DNA of 64,000 nt from Nemophila menziesii (GCA_029959085.1 JARWIR010000007.1:44257137-44321136), one strand, 5' to 3'; numbered from the stretch's first letter, positions 1 through 11,075 are shown. Notes: generated by a model not told the origin, from the sequence alone. Program-made: numbers and translations.

Positions 1-252
1 TAAATAATATCATTTATAAAAGTGAATTCAGGATAGCTATACTCTAGTATTTACATAGATTATTAATATAAAATTAATTTGTTAGCTTTTTCGTAAACCT
101 AATACTAGTAAACAAGTAAGTACCTACCATATTCTAAAACAGATAAAGATGAAACAACTTGAATACATAATATTTGGATATACATTAGACATCGTATATA
201 ATTAATAATCTTAAAGGATTTTAATGTTTATACCCAATTCGTAATTTTTAAG

Positions 253-284
<32 letters not shown>

Positions 285-483
285 ATTAAAGTAATTTTTG
301 ATGATTAATGGACACTTTAATTTGTACCCCACTAATATACCTTGATCTCTACGTAATTTTATGTGAAAAAAATATGTCAATTCACACTATTTTTTGGAAT
401 CGAAAGTCTAGAATAGCAGTTATATATACATCTTAGGAGTTAGCCTTTAGGACAGAAATATCATCAGAAGTATACTTATTTCA
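1..483 (+). promoter_or_regulatory. MADS-promoter-like sequence of a dead gene
   Basis: The sequence is a diverged copy of the region upstream of the intact MADS genes (compare 6640-7055 and 17600-18362). The order of shared motifs is the same: TTAGCTTTTnCTTA, a GGATAAACATGAAA-like stretch, ATTTTGGATAT, ACGTAATTTTATGTGAAAA, then a TATA element (TATATATA, 421-428) and GTCTTTAGGACA just before an ATG. A TA/TG microsatellite (about 252-284) interrupts it. With its gene truncated it probably has no target, although it could still initiate transcription. Confidence 0.7.
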
Positions 484-526
484 ATGGAAATAGTACAGAT
501 AATTAATATAAGTATTGTTATTCGAG
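484..526 (+). pseudogene. 5' stub of a truncated type I MADS-box gene
   Basis: The ATG at 484 sits in the context TTTCAATGGAAATAGT, the same as the start of the intact gene at 7056 (TTTCAATGGAAATTGT). The first residues read MEIVQIINIS against MEIVPTIKKA in the intact paralog. Homology then stops and the sequence runs into TE-derived DNA, so the whole MADS domain is gone. The upstream leader and TATA region are homologous too. I interpret this as the remains of a MADS copy destroyed by deletion or element insertion. The same stub lies at 30825 in copy B, so the loss predates the 28.5-kb duplication. Confidence 0.7.
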
Positions 527-639
527 GTTTTATCAAAAGTAAATGATTGGACTACTATGACATCTAACAGAAAGGATTCTAACCTATAATTATATCAAAT
601 AGAAATATTCAAACAAAAAAATGGATATGTTTAGTAAAT

Positions 640-1082
640 AAAAGTGTTTAAGTTTATTGAAAAGTCTAAAGAAATAACACTACGAAAATAAAGTTGCAAA
701 GAAAAGTAAACTTATTTGTATTTCAATATGGGTTGGCGTTAATGAGACTTTTGTTTACACTCTCCTATTTTGGATTACAAAGTCTATATTAATTACCCAC
801 AATTTTCTAGGTACTCCCCTTCCCCAACCAATGACATGATATCTAGAATAGAATCCCCTATTCTTGTGGACCACATGTTATGAAGATGGGCCATGTTGTC
901 TATGTCGGCCTTGATGAGATCGTGGGAAATGCGACGTGCAAGCTCGAACGAGGTGACCTAGTCCAGTGTATACTTCATTAGTACGATTTGTGACTTTTCT
1001 CCTCATGGAATGTCAATGTCACGAGGTTCTTTTCAGATGGTCTAGCATGTGATGACATTATGGATCATACATCCTATCAATA
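640..1082 (-). pseudogene. Minus-strand coding-like relic, three paralogs per unit
   Basis: Diverged copies lie at about 12885-13330 and 22091-22530, and again in copy B. On the minus strand one frame (about 985-820 here) reads a plausible peptide containing ISHDLIKADIDNMAHLHN, followed by WST.IGDSILDIMSLVG. The corresponding words (TKIGKSI, KIMSLVG, YLENC) can be picked out in the other copies despite frameshifts. It is more GC-rich than its surroundings. I do not recognise the family. It could be a captured gene fragment or part of the copia element to its right. Confidence 0.4.
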
Positions 1083-1285
1083 CAATTTTTTTCCTGAAAA
1101 TCGGTTATCCCCCCTGATCAAAATAAATGTATAAAACCTCCCTGAACTATACTACTAATTATTGAAACCTCCAATTCGTCCAATTTTATGGAGAGAGCAC
1201 TACATGCATCCCTCCTTTGGCTGACAGTAAATTTTTCAATCTTCTAAATCTACAGTTACCCATTTTGCCCTCTGTCGTCTTTCAA
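1083..1285. other. Unclassified MITE-like segment
   Basis: It lies between the relic above and a solo-LTR-like element and is absent from the matching place in blocks b and c. It contains, in reverse, the word ATAGTTCAGG-GAGGTTTT, similar to ATAGTTCAGAGGGGTATTT at about 14467, and ends near ACCCATTTTGCCC. Such words are common in short plant non-autonomous elements. No terminal repeats were resolved. Confidence 0.25.
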
Positions 1286-2820
1286 TGTGTGATAAAATAA
1301 GATATAAATTCAAGACCTCAAGAGCACCTAACTAACTGCAAGTGTATGGATTGTTGATGAGTAATAAAGTAAGTAAAAGAGTATCGACTCCACAAGGTTT
1401 AATTTTGTTAATCTGAACTCGTGTTCTTATCAAGTGTAGATGATTTAGCTGCTAGCTACTAAAAGACGGAAATAAAGTAATAGTTTTTTGTTTGGCTTTT
1501 GTTTAATGAATAGGATGCAATAAAAAGTAAACTAATTAATTAACTACTAATAAGAAAATAAACTACCAAGAATGAGAGATGAGAGTATAGCTCGATTTTG
1601 CTAGTATTACCTTATCCCACAAAATTGATGGTTTCAATTATAAGGGTGAAGTAGGTCTTTATGCTAATCGGGATTCTAGTTTCCTTTTAACACTCGCCAG
1701 GGTAGCTTAGAAGGCTTCCCAACTCTTACTAGAGTGTTTAGGTGAGATTATTCTACGCAAAATCTCGGTGTTACAAAAAAATTAACAAATCTGATTATTT
1801 GGCTAGGCAAACCCGTCAGGATTACTATCGCACAGAAGACATAGCTGAATTGTGTCGGATCCTAAACACCCCACCAGGGTAACTTTTTAAGATACTAGGT
1901 TGAATCTGTATTTGATAAGGATATAGAAAACATAAATTAATTTAGTTCATAAACAACTAATAACCCATAACTCATAACTCTATTGAACATCAGATGGTCC
2001 CAAAGAACATAACAACATCAAAGTAGTATTAAAGGTTCATACATAATTGCAAACTCAAGGTACAAAAGTTTAGTGCATAATGGAATTAATAAACCTATAG
2101 GGTAAAAAGGTTAATAGATCATGTTTAAGACAAGAAACTAATATTACTTACCCTAATACTGAAGGCTCAATGGTGTAGAAATGGTGCAATATGGCTCCAG
2201 CTTATACTCTTCTTCCCTTTCTCCAGGCGATTTCTCTTCCCTCTACTGAAAAATTGACTTCCAATTGACTAAGGACTGAATGGAACCCTTTTCTAAATTT
2301 AATTTTCTGTTATATAAATGGTTTAAAACGTTTTTGTACTTGTGGGCCCTTTTAGAGAATCCAAGTAAACCCAAAAATGTTTTCAAGGAAGAGTGGACTG
2401 ATCTGAGCCGCAACTTTAATAACTTTAACAATTTATCTCCAAATCATAAAACATCAGTTCCTATGCACTTTTAATCAGATTACTGTCTAAAACCAAAGGC
2501 CTCCTCTAGATTCTTCATTAATTGCACATGGTGATCCTAATAATTCGATTTCCAAATCTAACCGACAACTGCTCTTGCTTTTCAGAAGAGGATTTTTGGT
2601 CCTTTAAGTCCTTTCTATGGGTTTGATTATATTTTTGTAGAGTTTTTATCATCATATTGGGATAAATTATGCTTAAATAGATTTAAAAGTAACACTTCCA
2701 AAACTAGGAAAGAAATGAGAAACTATAAAATTATAGAAAATAATCCCTCATATATGCACAATATAACCCTAAAAAGATGTCGCATTCCTATATTAATCTA
2801 TCACATAAGTGGAAACATCA
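1286..2820 (-). mobile_element. Solo-LTR-like non-coding retroelement, minus strand
   Basis: Read on the minus strand it begins TGATGTTTCCACTTATGTG and shows an early GACATC-TTTT word. The same start occurs in the elements at 24813 (plus) and 60676 (minus). In the middle is a TATA-like word, and toward the end a conserved tract (GTCGATACTC ... CACTTGCAG, near + 1385-1335) corresponds to one near the end of the 24813 element (CGTACACTTGCGG). There are no coding frames. The ~1.5-kb length, TG start and central promoter-like word fit a single LTR or a non-autonomous LTR derivative. The 3' border (TTTTATCACACA, near 1286) is approximate and I found no convincing target duplication. In copy B about 36 bp near 1785-1825 are missing. 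Confidence 0.55.
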
Positions 2821-3940
2821 CCCATATTAATTATTAAATAAATAAAAGAAGAATGTATTCTTTATACTGCTTTTGCATTATTTTCAGATATAATAAGGAT
2901 TTTCAAACATATAAGCCTGAAATAGTTAAAAAGATAAATATTGAATTATTGGGTCAGATTAATGACCTCAAAACTATCCGAGGTTGATAGGTGTAAGGTT
3001 AGTATGTTTAAGGGATGTATTATATATTTTTTTATACTCTAGGGACTAAAATGAATTTTTTCTATAGGTGCAAAAAATAGACGCGATGTATAATACAAAA
3101 TATTCAATTGATGAGAAGTTAGAAAAGATTCTAAAAAATTTCCGCTCTTGATGTTTAATTTAGTAGCTTTCTCTGAAATAATGTTGCTTAATTTTTTATT
3201 AGCTATTGGAACTCATCTTTTACTATTGAGTTTGTATGGTTTTCATATATAGTTTCTTTATCATTTCGGTCTTGATATTTGAGTTTTTGTTTCTTATATA
3301 TAGTGTATATATGGGTTGTATTGTTATGGTTTTATTTTGGCCTTACTTATATATGTAATTCTCAAGTTTCAGTTAGATTTTTTCTAGGTTCGCAAATAAA
3401 GAACATTAATATATCAAATACATTATTGAATCTAAATATTTTCCATCAGACCCAACACGGACATATCGAGAACACCTAACTACGTGATGAAAAGAAACAT
3501 GTTAAGGCTAAAAATACATCGTACAAGGATGCTATAGAGAGTGCTACATGACCAAACTCTAAACTATAAATGGGATATTTAAGTCAAATAACCTCATCTC
3601 AAGTATGAGAATTGAAGACTGGAAGGAAATGAATTTAAACTTGAGTATACTAAAACCTAAACTATCATTTTTAAATTATTATAATATTTTAGTATTATCA
3701 TTATCCTTTTTTGACTATATAGATTTGTAGAACAAAAATATCTCAACTATCTCAACGAAGTACTCCAATCTGAGCATAAATTGAAAATGAATACAATAAA
3801 TGAAAAATTGATATGAGAATGAATCACACAATCGTGGACTAGAAAAAGAATCGACAAAACTTGCTTTTGCACTTCTGTTATCACAATATACCCAACCTCT
3901 TCCATCTTGCACTTCATATTACTATTCTTTAGGTAATTAT
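2821..3940. other. No gene recognised
   Basis: AT-rich sequence present only in block a of each unit and not in blocks b or c. I see no coding frame with a recognisable domain. Short frames of 60-90 codons occur at the rate expected for such composition. It probably arrived with the neighbouring element. Confidence 0.5.
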
Positions 3941-4186
3941 TATGCTCTTCCATATCAAAAATATTTAGAGAAATTGTCAACACGGTATATAACAACATTT
4001 CTAAACTTCAATTCATTAATCTTATTTCAAACGTGAATTAATATGTATCATTGGAGATCTTCACTGTAAATTTTAGTTGGTTCAAGCTCAAACATGCTTT
4101 ACATTTCATTTCCAGCATCCAAATAACATTTCAATCCAAATTCACTCTAAACACACTAATTTTCAAACATTTTAATAAACACGTAC
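3941..4186. repeat. Paralogous spacer shared by blocks a and b
   Basis: It is a diverged copy of about 13975-14220 (shared CACGGTATATAACAACATTT / CACAGTATATAACAACATTT and following sequence). It precedes copia RT remains in both blocks. No function was recognised. Confidence 0.6.
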
Positions 4187-5660
4187 TTGTTTACATGTGA
4201 AAGCTGGCGTATAGTCAACACTTACAGTACTTGTGTTTACATGAATGTGTTACATCATATTGTATGATCATTTGTCTATACTTAGATGACATTCTATCTT
4301 TGGAATTAAAATAAGATATAAATGAGACTAAGTACTTCTTAATTTATGAATTCGAGATTAAAAATATGGTAGAAGATGACTTTATCCTAGGGGTAAAGAT
4401 CATACGAAAAGAAAATAAGATATCCATCTGTCAATCTAATTATGTAGAAAAGGTGTTGAAAGTGTTTTATCCTTTGATATTGTGCCTGCTCGAATCTCCT
4501 ACGTCTAGTATTCATTTGACTAACAATAGAGGATATATAGTGTCTTAATATGAATATGCTAAAATTATAGGAAGTGTGATATTCATGATGAACTATACTC
4601 GGCCTAACATTGCATATGTCGTAAGTAGACGACGTCGCTATACCCACAACTCGAGTAATGAACATAATATAACACTTAAAATATTGGTAAAATACCTAAG
4701 AGGTCATATGAACATGATATTACAATAGAAAATTTCATTTTTAGGTCATTACCTATGGCCTAAAAATATTTTTTGGGCCAAACGTTTCGAAATGCCCATT
4801 TTTAGGCTAAATATATTAAAAATGCCCATTTTTAGATTATTATACTATATTGGTGAGATATTTAATAGATTTTAAGAGCAATTTAAAAATTTCAATCAAA
4901 GTATATATTTATTTGAACACATCACAAACTAGAAATTCTACTTGAAATGTCCAAATTACCCTAAAATATATGAAATATCCCGCAAAATTAGTGTAATGGC
5001 CTAAAAATAGGATCTTTTAATACTTTCGGCTTAAAATGAGCATTTTAAAATGTTTAGCCTAAAAATAATTTTAAGTCGTAGATAATGGCCTATAAATAGA
5101 ATTTACTCATATTACACGCAAGTTCACTACTGTCTTAGAAGGTTATTGTCATGCAAACTAGATAGCAGAGAGTGATGTAGAGAGCTTTACTGGTGGTTAT
5201 GTGTTTTACTTAGATGGAATAGCTATATTGTGGAAGTTTTCAAACAAACTTATATAGCACTTTCCATTTGGAATCCAAGTTTATAGCGCTTGAGTTGGCA
5301 GGTAAAGAAGTTGAGTGGTGGAGAAGTATTCTAGCAGACATGACATTATAAGATGACAAGTCGTTTTGATTTACTTTCATCGTGACTCGCAAGAAGATAT
5401 TAATTTTACTTATAACATATTCATTAATGGAAAATAGAGATATATCTACATCACACATAGTTTAGTAAATAAATTGCCAAAGAATGGGGATATCATTATA
5501 TTTTGTTAGATAAAAGAAGAATTTGGTTGATTCATTTACTAAAAGTTTAACCAAGAGAGTAGTCTGGGAAACGGCAAGGAAGGTGGGGCTTAATCCAACT
5601 CACATGTGACATATCAAAGACATATGGTGCACTACATTCCCATCAATATGAGGTGCAACT
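4187..5660 (+). pseudogene. Ty1/copia reverse transcriptase-RNase H relic (block a)
   Basis: Translated pieces match the C-terminal part of a Ty1/copia polyprotein. First is the RT palm (about 4280-4300, Y-x-DD in the form YLDDILSL), then FEIKNMVEDDFILGVKI and SNYVEKVLKVF (4350-4470), then TRPNIAYVVS (4595-4625). After the MITE come the RNase H segments EGYCHANWIAESDVESFTGG (about 5140-5200), HRDSQE (about 5380) and RVVWETARKVGLNPTH (about 5555-5600). Multiple stops and frameshifts make it dead. The 5' half of the element (gag, protease, integrase) is missing. Paralogs lie at 14548 and 22758. Confidence 0.85.
4736..5099. mobile_element. 364-bp foldback MITE inside the copia relic
   Basis: It interrupts the copia RNase H region; the paralog at about 15120-15145 runs through without it. 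The ends are inverted: the left arm begins CATTTTTAGGTCATTACCTA, and the right arm read in reverse begins CTATTTATAGGCCATTATCT. Internal words (GGCCTAAAAATA, ATGCCCATTTTTAGGC) also recur in inverted orientation. It is flanked by the 5-bp duplication AATTT (4731-4735 and 5100-5104). No coding capacity. Superfamily not assigned. Confidence 0.75.
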
Positions 5661-5935
5661 GTGAAAATGAGTATGAGTCTCGACTCTTAACGATTTATAA
5701 CCCTTTGTGGTGATACTGTTGAGATGCCATCATTAATTCATCGACCATTAATTTACGGTTGAGTTTAACTTCTAATGATATTCATATCCTCTTGTGGTGC
5801 TCCTCTTGAGACAGACTTGATAAAATCACCAAGATACATGAGGTTGAATTCCAAATTCATTAATGATCTAAAGACCCTTGAGGGCAGTTAATGATGGATA
5901 AACATTCTTAAAATCAACTAATAAGATAGCAAAAC
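5661..5935 (+). other. Copia 3'-end-like tail, short version
   Basis: It follows the polyprotein end. The stretch at about 5815-5925 (GATAAAATCACC ... CCTTGAGGGCAGTTAATG ... CTTAAAAT) is a diverged copy of 8790-8895 on the other side of the MADS gene, and of 15833-15930 and 20030-20130 around MADS2. The MADS cassette therefore lies between two copies of the same tail sequence. Confidence 0.5.
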
Positions 5936-6590
5936 ATCGTTGCACATGATTTTATGCAATGGTTTCTAAAGAGTTGAGTTTGCTACCCATTGCTTAATGT
6001 TAAAGTATTGATTTCTTATAAAATTGTTGTAATGGTTCAAAATCCATTATGATTTATACTTTTTAAAATGTTTTATTTTTTTAGTTAGCATATATGATTT
6101 TTTTAAAATTGGAAATAGTTTATTGAACCATTCGTAATGGATCTTTTCTATTATTGTAATACATTTATTTAAATAGAGCAATGATTTTATTGCATTAATC
6201 AACATATTAATTGTTAGTTTAAAATAAAAATATTTTACATTGACTTGTTTGATATAAGACTATCAATTAATCATGACCATTAGACCAAATTTCTTCTTAT
6301 GATATTTACTAGTGAATAAATAGTTATACCACATACCGTTTTTTAAAAACCATTGCAATACGATTAAGTAATGATTTATAACGTGTAGTAAATAAAAAAT
6401 AAAGATAAAACTATTACTATAAATTTTAAACAATGGTTTAAAACATGTTGAAAATAACATATCAGGTAAAACATTTATCACCATTATTATCTTTCTATTT
6501 TTTCTTTTGTTCTGGAGATATACATCATATATCTTTCGACGGATTTGGTACCTCTGTTTGAATTTTTTAATATATGCCATATCTATTGAC
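5936..6590. other. Inverted-repeat-rich AT sequence upstream of MADS1
   Basis: Short inverted words recur: GCAATGGTTT near 5957 against AAACCATTGC near 6347, and GTTCAAAATCCATTA near 6037 against TTGAACCATTCGTAATGG near 6124. This suggests a decayed MITE or nested MITEs. The word TTCGTAA at 6131-6137 is the paralogous empty site of the hAT-like insertion found in block b. No gene recognised. Confidence 0.4.
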
Positions 6591-7055
6591 CAAAATAACT
6601 ATTAATTTACTAATTATCTCATTCATCATATTTTTTCAAATTTGATAAAGAATGTCATTTATAAAAATTATGTCATATACGTATTTCAATGTAAATTTAA
6701 TTTATTAGCTTTTTCTTAGACTCAATACTTGGAAATGATTAATTACCTAGCATTATTTGAAAGATAAACATGAAACTTTATTACATAACAATTTGGATAT
6801 AAATATATATATTATACAATGTATATAATTAATAAATGATTTTATGCCTATTTCATAATTGTAAAGATATATATGTATACCATTGATTTTTAGATTAATG
6901 GAAATTATATTATTTCTATCTTCACGTAATTTTATGTGAAAAGTATGATAATGCACACCACATTTTGGAAAATCAAAATTCTAGAAAAATATCTATAAAT
7001 ACCTCTATGTGTGAGTCTTTAGGACACGTATCTCTTCTAAAATATCTTTATTTCA
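6591..7055 (+). promoter_or_regulatory. Promoter and leader of MADS gene 1 (copy A)
   Basis: A TATA box, TATAAATA (6994-7001), lies 55 bp before the ATG. The leader GTGTGAGTCTTTAGGACAC (7010-7028), followed by CTCTTCTAA and TTTATTTCAATGGAA, is almost unchanged in front of MADS2 (about 18314-18366) and recognisable before the dead gene at 484. The upstream ~400 bp belong to a family of promoter-like repeats found six times per unit. I found no perfect CArG box. Tissue specificity cannot be read from the sequence. Confidence 0.65.
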
Positions 7056-7667
7056 ATGGAAATTGTTCCAACAATTAAGAAGGCTAAAGGCCGTAGAAAA
7101 ATACCAATACAATTCATAAAAGATGAGAGTCACCGTGATGTGACATTCTCAAAAAGAAAGAGTGGTGTGATCAAAAAGGCCAGTGAACTTGCCACTTTAT
7201 GTGGTGCTGAAATTGGCCTATTTGTTTGCTCACGTGGAAATAAGGTATATTCATTTGGGGATCCTGATATTACTTCAGTTGTCGATAAGTTCGACTCTCG
7301 AAACCTTTCACAACTCGAAGTAGAAACAACCCAAAGCATTCATGCAAATCGCAGTTATAATGTTCGCTATAACAATGATCAATTCAGATTACTAAGCGAC
7401 CAGATCGACCATGAAACAGAACGCCGTAAGAAATTGGATAATATATCAAAATTCAACCATGATAATTATTGGTGGAGTGCACCAATAAGTAATCTAAACA
7501 AAGAGGGGCTTGAGAGAGTGCAAACAACAATGGTGGAGCTACATTCAAAAGTCCAAGCAGCAGCACACCAGTTGCATCATCATTTTGCAAGTTCTAGTAC
7601 AACCCATTCACAAGATGTTTTTCAAATCAATCCGAATTTTCCAAATGCACCTACTTATCATCGCTAA
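7056..7667 (+). CDS. Type I (M-alpha, AGL62-like) MADS-box transcription factor, gene 1A
   Basis: A 203-residue, single-exon DNA-binding protein. Residues 12-71 form the MADS domain: GRRKIPI at the start, VTFSKRKSGVIKKASELATL for DNA contact and dimer formation, then CGAEIGLFVCS and VYSFGDPDI. The following TSVVDKF matches the AGL62/AGL61/AGL28 group. A charged, probably helical stretch (about 108-130) precedes the group's typical NYWW..PI..LN.EGL motif (137-152). There is no keratin-like K domain, so it is type I rather than MIKC. The tail is rich in His, Ser and Thr. Known relatives act in the nucleus of central cell and endosperm and dimerise with M-gamma proteins; that role is inferred here. 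The ATG is supported by a conserved leader and TATA box. The paralog at 18363 has 14 differences in the first 79 residues. It differs from the copy at 37379 by L147I and H176L. Confidence 0.93.
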   Translation: MEIVPTIKKAKGRRKIPIQFIKDESHRDVTFSKRKSGVIKKASELATLCGAEIGLFVCSRGNKVYSFGDPDITSVVDKFDSRNLSQLEVETTQSIHANRSYNVRYNNDQFRLLSDQIDHETERRKKLDNISKFNHDNYWWSAPISNLNKEGLERVQTTMVELHSKVQAAAHQLHHHFASSSTTHSQDVFQINPNFPNAPTYHR

Positions 7668-7902
7668 TATCAATGTAATAGAAACATGTGTTATGTCTGT
7701 TTTCATTTAACCTGTGTAATATCTTTCATATTTATTTTCAACACAATGAAATGCAGTTTGTATTATTTGAATTACATTTATAAAACACTCTTTAATTCAA
7801 TTCTCATTAGTAATTTTTTTGTTCAATACCATAAAAATTTATTCAATTACAGTTAATGAAAACGATTTAATTTTCTATTTGATGATTAATCAAATATTGT
7901 AA

Positions 7903-7974
<72 letters not shown>

Positions 7975-8770
7975 ACATATCTAAATATATTTCAACATAA
8001 TCATATCCATATTTGTTGAAATAATAAAATAATATCTAAATAAGGATTTAATGAATAGTAATGCATAAAAAACATAACTGAATGTGTTTATGTTTATTAG
8101 TAATGTTATTATTATTCTTTATAATTATTTACTAAAATATTTTTTTATGGAAAGCGACTTACTAAAAAATTAATGATTAAAAATTTAACAAGTTATATAT
8201 TGAATAATTAAAGAAACAATAGCTGTTGACTGAAGACACAACTATTATGTGTTGGAGTTTTACGTAAAAAATACTACATAAGGATGAGGATATAAAATTA
8301 ATTATTAAAAAGTGTTTATAATTCATATTAGATTACTATAGTTTTTTGGAAATGAAATTTGTATTGTATACTGATATTTCTACATTATAACTTATTGATT
8401 TATAAAATTATAACAAACCTCTTTCTATATTTGTTAATGGAGTTTTAAAATCTAAAAATTAGTATATGTATACATATATATATATATATATATATATCAA
8501 TAAATAAATTAATGTTAAAATCTTAATCCAAACTCCAAACCCACATGAATCCAATTTTATAATCAACTAATCAATTATTCATTGGATTGTGATTGAGATA
8601 ATGATACATTACTTTTTCTCGCAACTACTTTGTCAATAGGATAACTGGGAAAGCAAGATGCTCGTTTTCAGATGTCTTTCCATTGGATCTATTTTCCGTT
8701 GAACTAATTTTTAGATATATGTTCAACAAAAAAAAGTATTATTGAATGTACTAGAAGTACCTCATATCAA
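7668..8770. other. MADS1 3' flank with two TA microsatellites
   Basis: The first few hundred bases after the stop (TATCAATGTAATAGAAACATGTGT and onward) are homologous to the MADS2 flank at 19002 and probably hold the 3' UTR. A polyadenylation-like AATGAAATG lies near 7745. (TA)n tracts lie at about 7905-7970 and 8473-8505; the second is far longer in copy B. No other gene seen. Confidence 0.55.
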
Positions 8771-9840
8771 TGACTGAAGATCCTATTAAGGAAGACTTGA
8801 TGAAATCACTAGCTGAGTTTCATAGCTCTTGATGATTTTAAAAACACAAGAGGGGCAGTCTATTGTGGGTAGACACTTTTGAAAATCACATATGTGTGTG
8901 TGAAGGTGGGTCGCCTTTTATATGAAATATAGGTCAGTTTTCTTTAAATCACTTACTAGAATCAATGTATATATATGACCTATCTAAACACGTGGAAGAC
9001 AATATCACAAAATGTTTTCTTAAAACCTAGGTTGAGTATGTGTTGTTGGGGTCTAAGTTGGATAAAGACTATGGTGACCAGATTTGGATGTTGCCTCACT
9101 TCACTAGGTATAAGTATCAATCTATTTTTATTGAACATTGATGTTTAAGTACAACTTTACCCATCTTCTGTCCATGAGTTCTTTTTAAATTTCTTATTTG
9201 CCTACAATAGCCATGTATGTGGTATTGTTGATTTAATAAAGTCTTTTAATGATTCCTTTGGCGAGCATGGCTTTCTTGACCAAGGAAAAAAGTTTTTGAC
9301 CTTTTGACTTCTTCCTACTTCCCGTATCAATGGATACAGTAAATTATTTTTAGTTTTTATTCCATTATTGTATTCCAAATGTGTGTTATGCCTATGGAGA
9401 TGAGTAACCTATGGATTTATGTTTGTATTTCTAAGAAGTTAAATGTAAGTGAGAGAAAGGCTAGCAAGAATCTCTCATAAACTATAAGTTCTAGAGCCTA
9501 TATTCATAGTTTACTTTACCAATACAAAGGTTTGTTTTTAGATTTATTAGATACATTTACTCTCTTTATACAACTCAATAGTCGTGGTTCATATTTTGGT
9601 TATGTAAACTTTGTTGACCTTTCGAGTTTCTTCCTTGAAGTTGCCAATAAACCACCAAGATTCATATGATCTCATGTCATTTAAAATCTTAGATCTCCAC
9701 TTCTTACCAACCATGGATAGCATCAAGCTTTTTGATAAATCATTAGAATTTGTTTATCTTGGTTTTCCTTTCCGTTATAAGGGTTTGAGAAGTAATTCCA
9801 CTAGTGAAGATATCTCCTATTAGGGATACTCTGGGGACTA
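8771..9840 (+). other. Copia-3'-end-like tail block (block a)
   Basis: It is homologous to 20011-21170 in block b. It starts with the GATGAAATCAC ... GAGGGGCAGTCTATTG segment also found before the MADS cassette, continues with CACGTGGAAGACAATATCAC and GTTGAGTATGTG, and contains GAGAGAAAGGCTAG ... AAGTTCTAGAGCC (about 9450-9500). The organisation resembles the untranslated tail plus LTR of a copia element, but I could not fix LTR borders. A short open stretch at 9611-9823 is partly kept in block b (MDSLKLLGKSLESFYLG) and is of unknown meaning. Confidence 0.4.
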
Positions 9841-10491
9841 TACAACAAGGAGAGTAATATATTAAGTGGCCACAACGTGTCATCTCCCGAGCTTACTAGA
9901 GTTTTAGGAATTAGCATCGAGCGTTGGGCACTCTAAGAGTCATTTTAAATACATATTACATGATTGCATAGACATTTTACATAAAAATAAAATCTTTGTA
10001 GTTCACCATATTACATTTCAGCCATATGAAGGCATACATTACCCTAAGTAAAAAGAATATTCTTACATCGTTCAATATAATTTATGAATCATAGTGTTTC
10101 TTTTGAATTAGAAACCATGTATCTTACTTATAAGATAAATTTATGTGATTTTAAAAATATTAATATGTATCCCCTCTTTATGTTTGAAAATCAAGAAATC
10201 AAATGTACATTAACAATATATTTTCCATTGTATTAGAGCAATTGTATTTTATACATATTGGGTCATGCTTTATATTCTTTTCTTTTGTCTTGTTAAGGAA
10301 ACGTACAAATTATGGAATATATATTGGGTAAAAATAATCATCATAATTATTAACCTTATATTATTCCTTATTTTTAAAAAATAACCCATTATTATTTTAC
10401 TATTTATCGCTTTCATCCTTTTTAATTTAAATTATATAAAGAATTCCATTTATAAAAATAAATTCAGGATAGCTATAATCTGTGATCATAT
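9841..10491. repeat. Terminal block of paralogous block a
   Basis: Homologous to 21171-21715 and 29468-30300. It carries a relic coding-like stretch (about 9895-10045) best preserved in block b, where it reads AHSKSHFKSILHDCMNILHK. It ends in AT-rich DNA that runs into the next promoter-like repeat at about 10440. Family not recognised. Confidence 0.5.
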
Positions 10492-10499
10492 AAATTTTT
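10492..10499. repeat. Left target-site duplication of the Mutator-like element
   Basis: With the preceding T (10491) it forms TAAATTTTT, repeated exactly at 12218-12226. The unfilled site in copy B reads TAAATTTTT once (40917-40925). A 9-bp duplication is the usual size for Mutator-like elements. Confidence 0.85.
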
Positions 10500-10674
10500 G
10501 GGACAACGCCCAATTAATTACGCGGAGAAGGTAAGAATTCCCTATTAATTACAACTTCATCTTAATTCCCAATTAAGCACAAAATATTATCCAATTACCA
10601 AAATATCCTTCTACCTATTATTAATTACTTTAATTATATATTTTATTAATTATAGTTTAATATTTATTTATTTT

Positions 10675-11075
10675 TTTCAGATTTTTTTTTTTAAATATTT
10701 TTTTTTCGAAATATTTTTTTTTCAAAAAATATTTTTTTTTCAAAAAATATTTTTTTTTCGAAAAATATTTTTTTTTCGAAAAATATTTTTTTTCAAAAAA
10801 TATTTTTTTTTCGAAAAATATTTTTTTTTTAAAAAATATTTTTTTTTCGAAAAATATTTTTTTTTCAAAAAATATTTTTTTTTCGAAAAATATTTTTTTT
10901 TCGAAAAATATTTTTTTTTCGAAAAATATTTTTTTTTCAAAAAATATTTTTTTTTCGAAATTTTTTTTTTTTTCGAAATTTTTTTTTTTTTTCGGAAATT
11001 TTTTTTTTTTCGGAAATTTTTTTTTTTCGGAAATTTTTTTTTCGAATTTTTTTTTTGCCGATTTTTTCCCCCGGA
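10675..11075. repeat. T-rich short-period array (left arm of the MULE-like element)
   Basis: About fifteen or more imperfect units of roughly 17-18 bp of the form ATTTTTTTTTCGAAAA, drifting to GGAAATTTTTTTTT units at the right end. It is inverted relative to 11700-12020. Long Lys- or Phe-only open frames across it are artefacts of composition. Confidence 0.85.

Noticed and set aside
2243..2474. Overlapping 62- and 64-codon frames on opposite strands
   Set aside because: Both lie in the non-coding solo-LTR-like element and have no recognisable motif.
4366..4548. 60-codon frame as a stand-alone gene
   Set aside because: It is an in-frame piece of the copia reverse transcriptase (EDDFILGVKI).
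6263..6580. Minus-strand 105-codon frame, conserved in copy B (36579-36896)
   Set aside because: Conservation follows from the recent duplication. Composition is that of AT-rich DNA and no domain is recognisable.
7130..7339. Minus-strand frame of 69 codons inside MADS1 (also 37453-37662)
   Set aside because: It is a shadow of the conserved MADS coding sequence on the other strand.
8771..9840. Precise LTR borders for a full-length copia element around MADS1
   Set aside because: Tail-like and LTR-like words are present, but I could not find two matching LTRs with TG...CA ends, so no full element is called.
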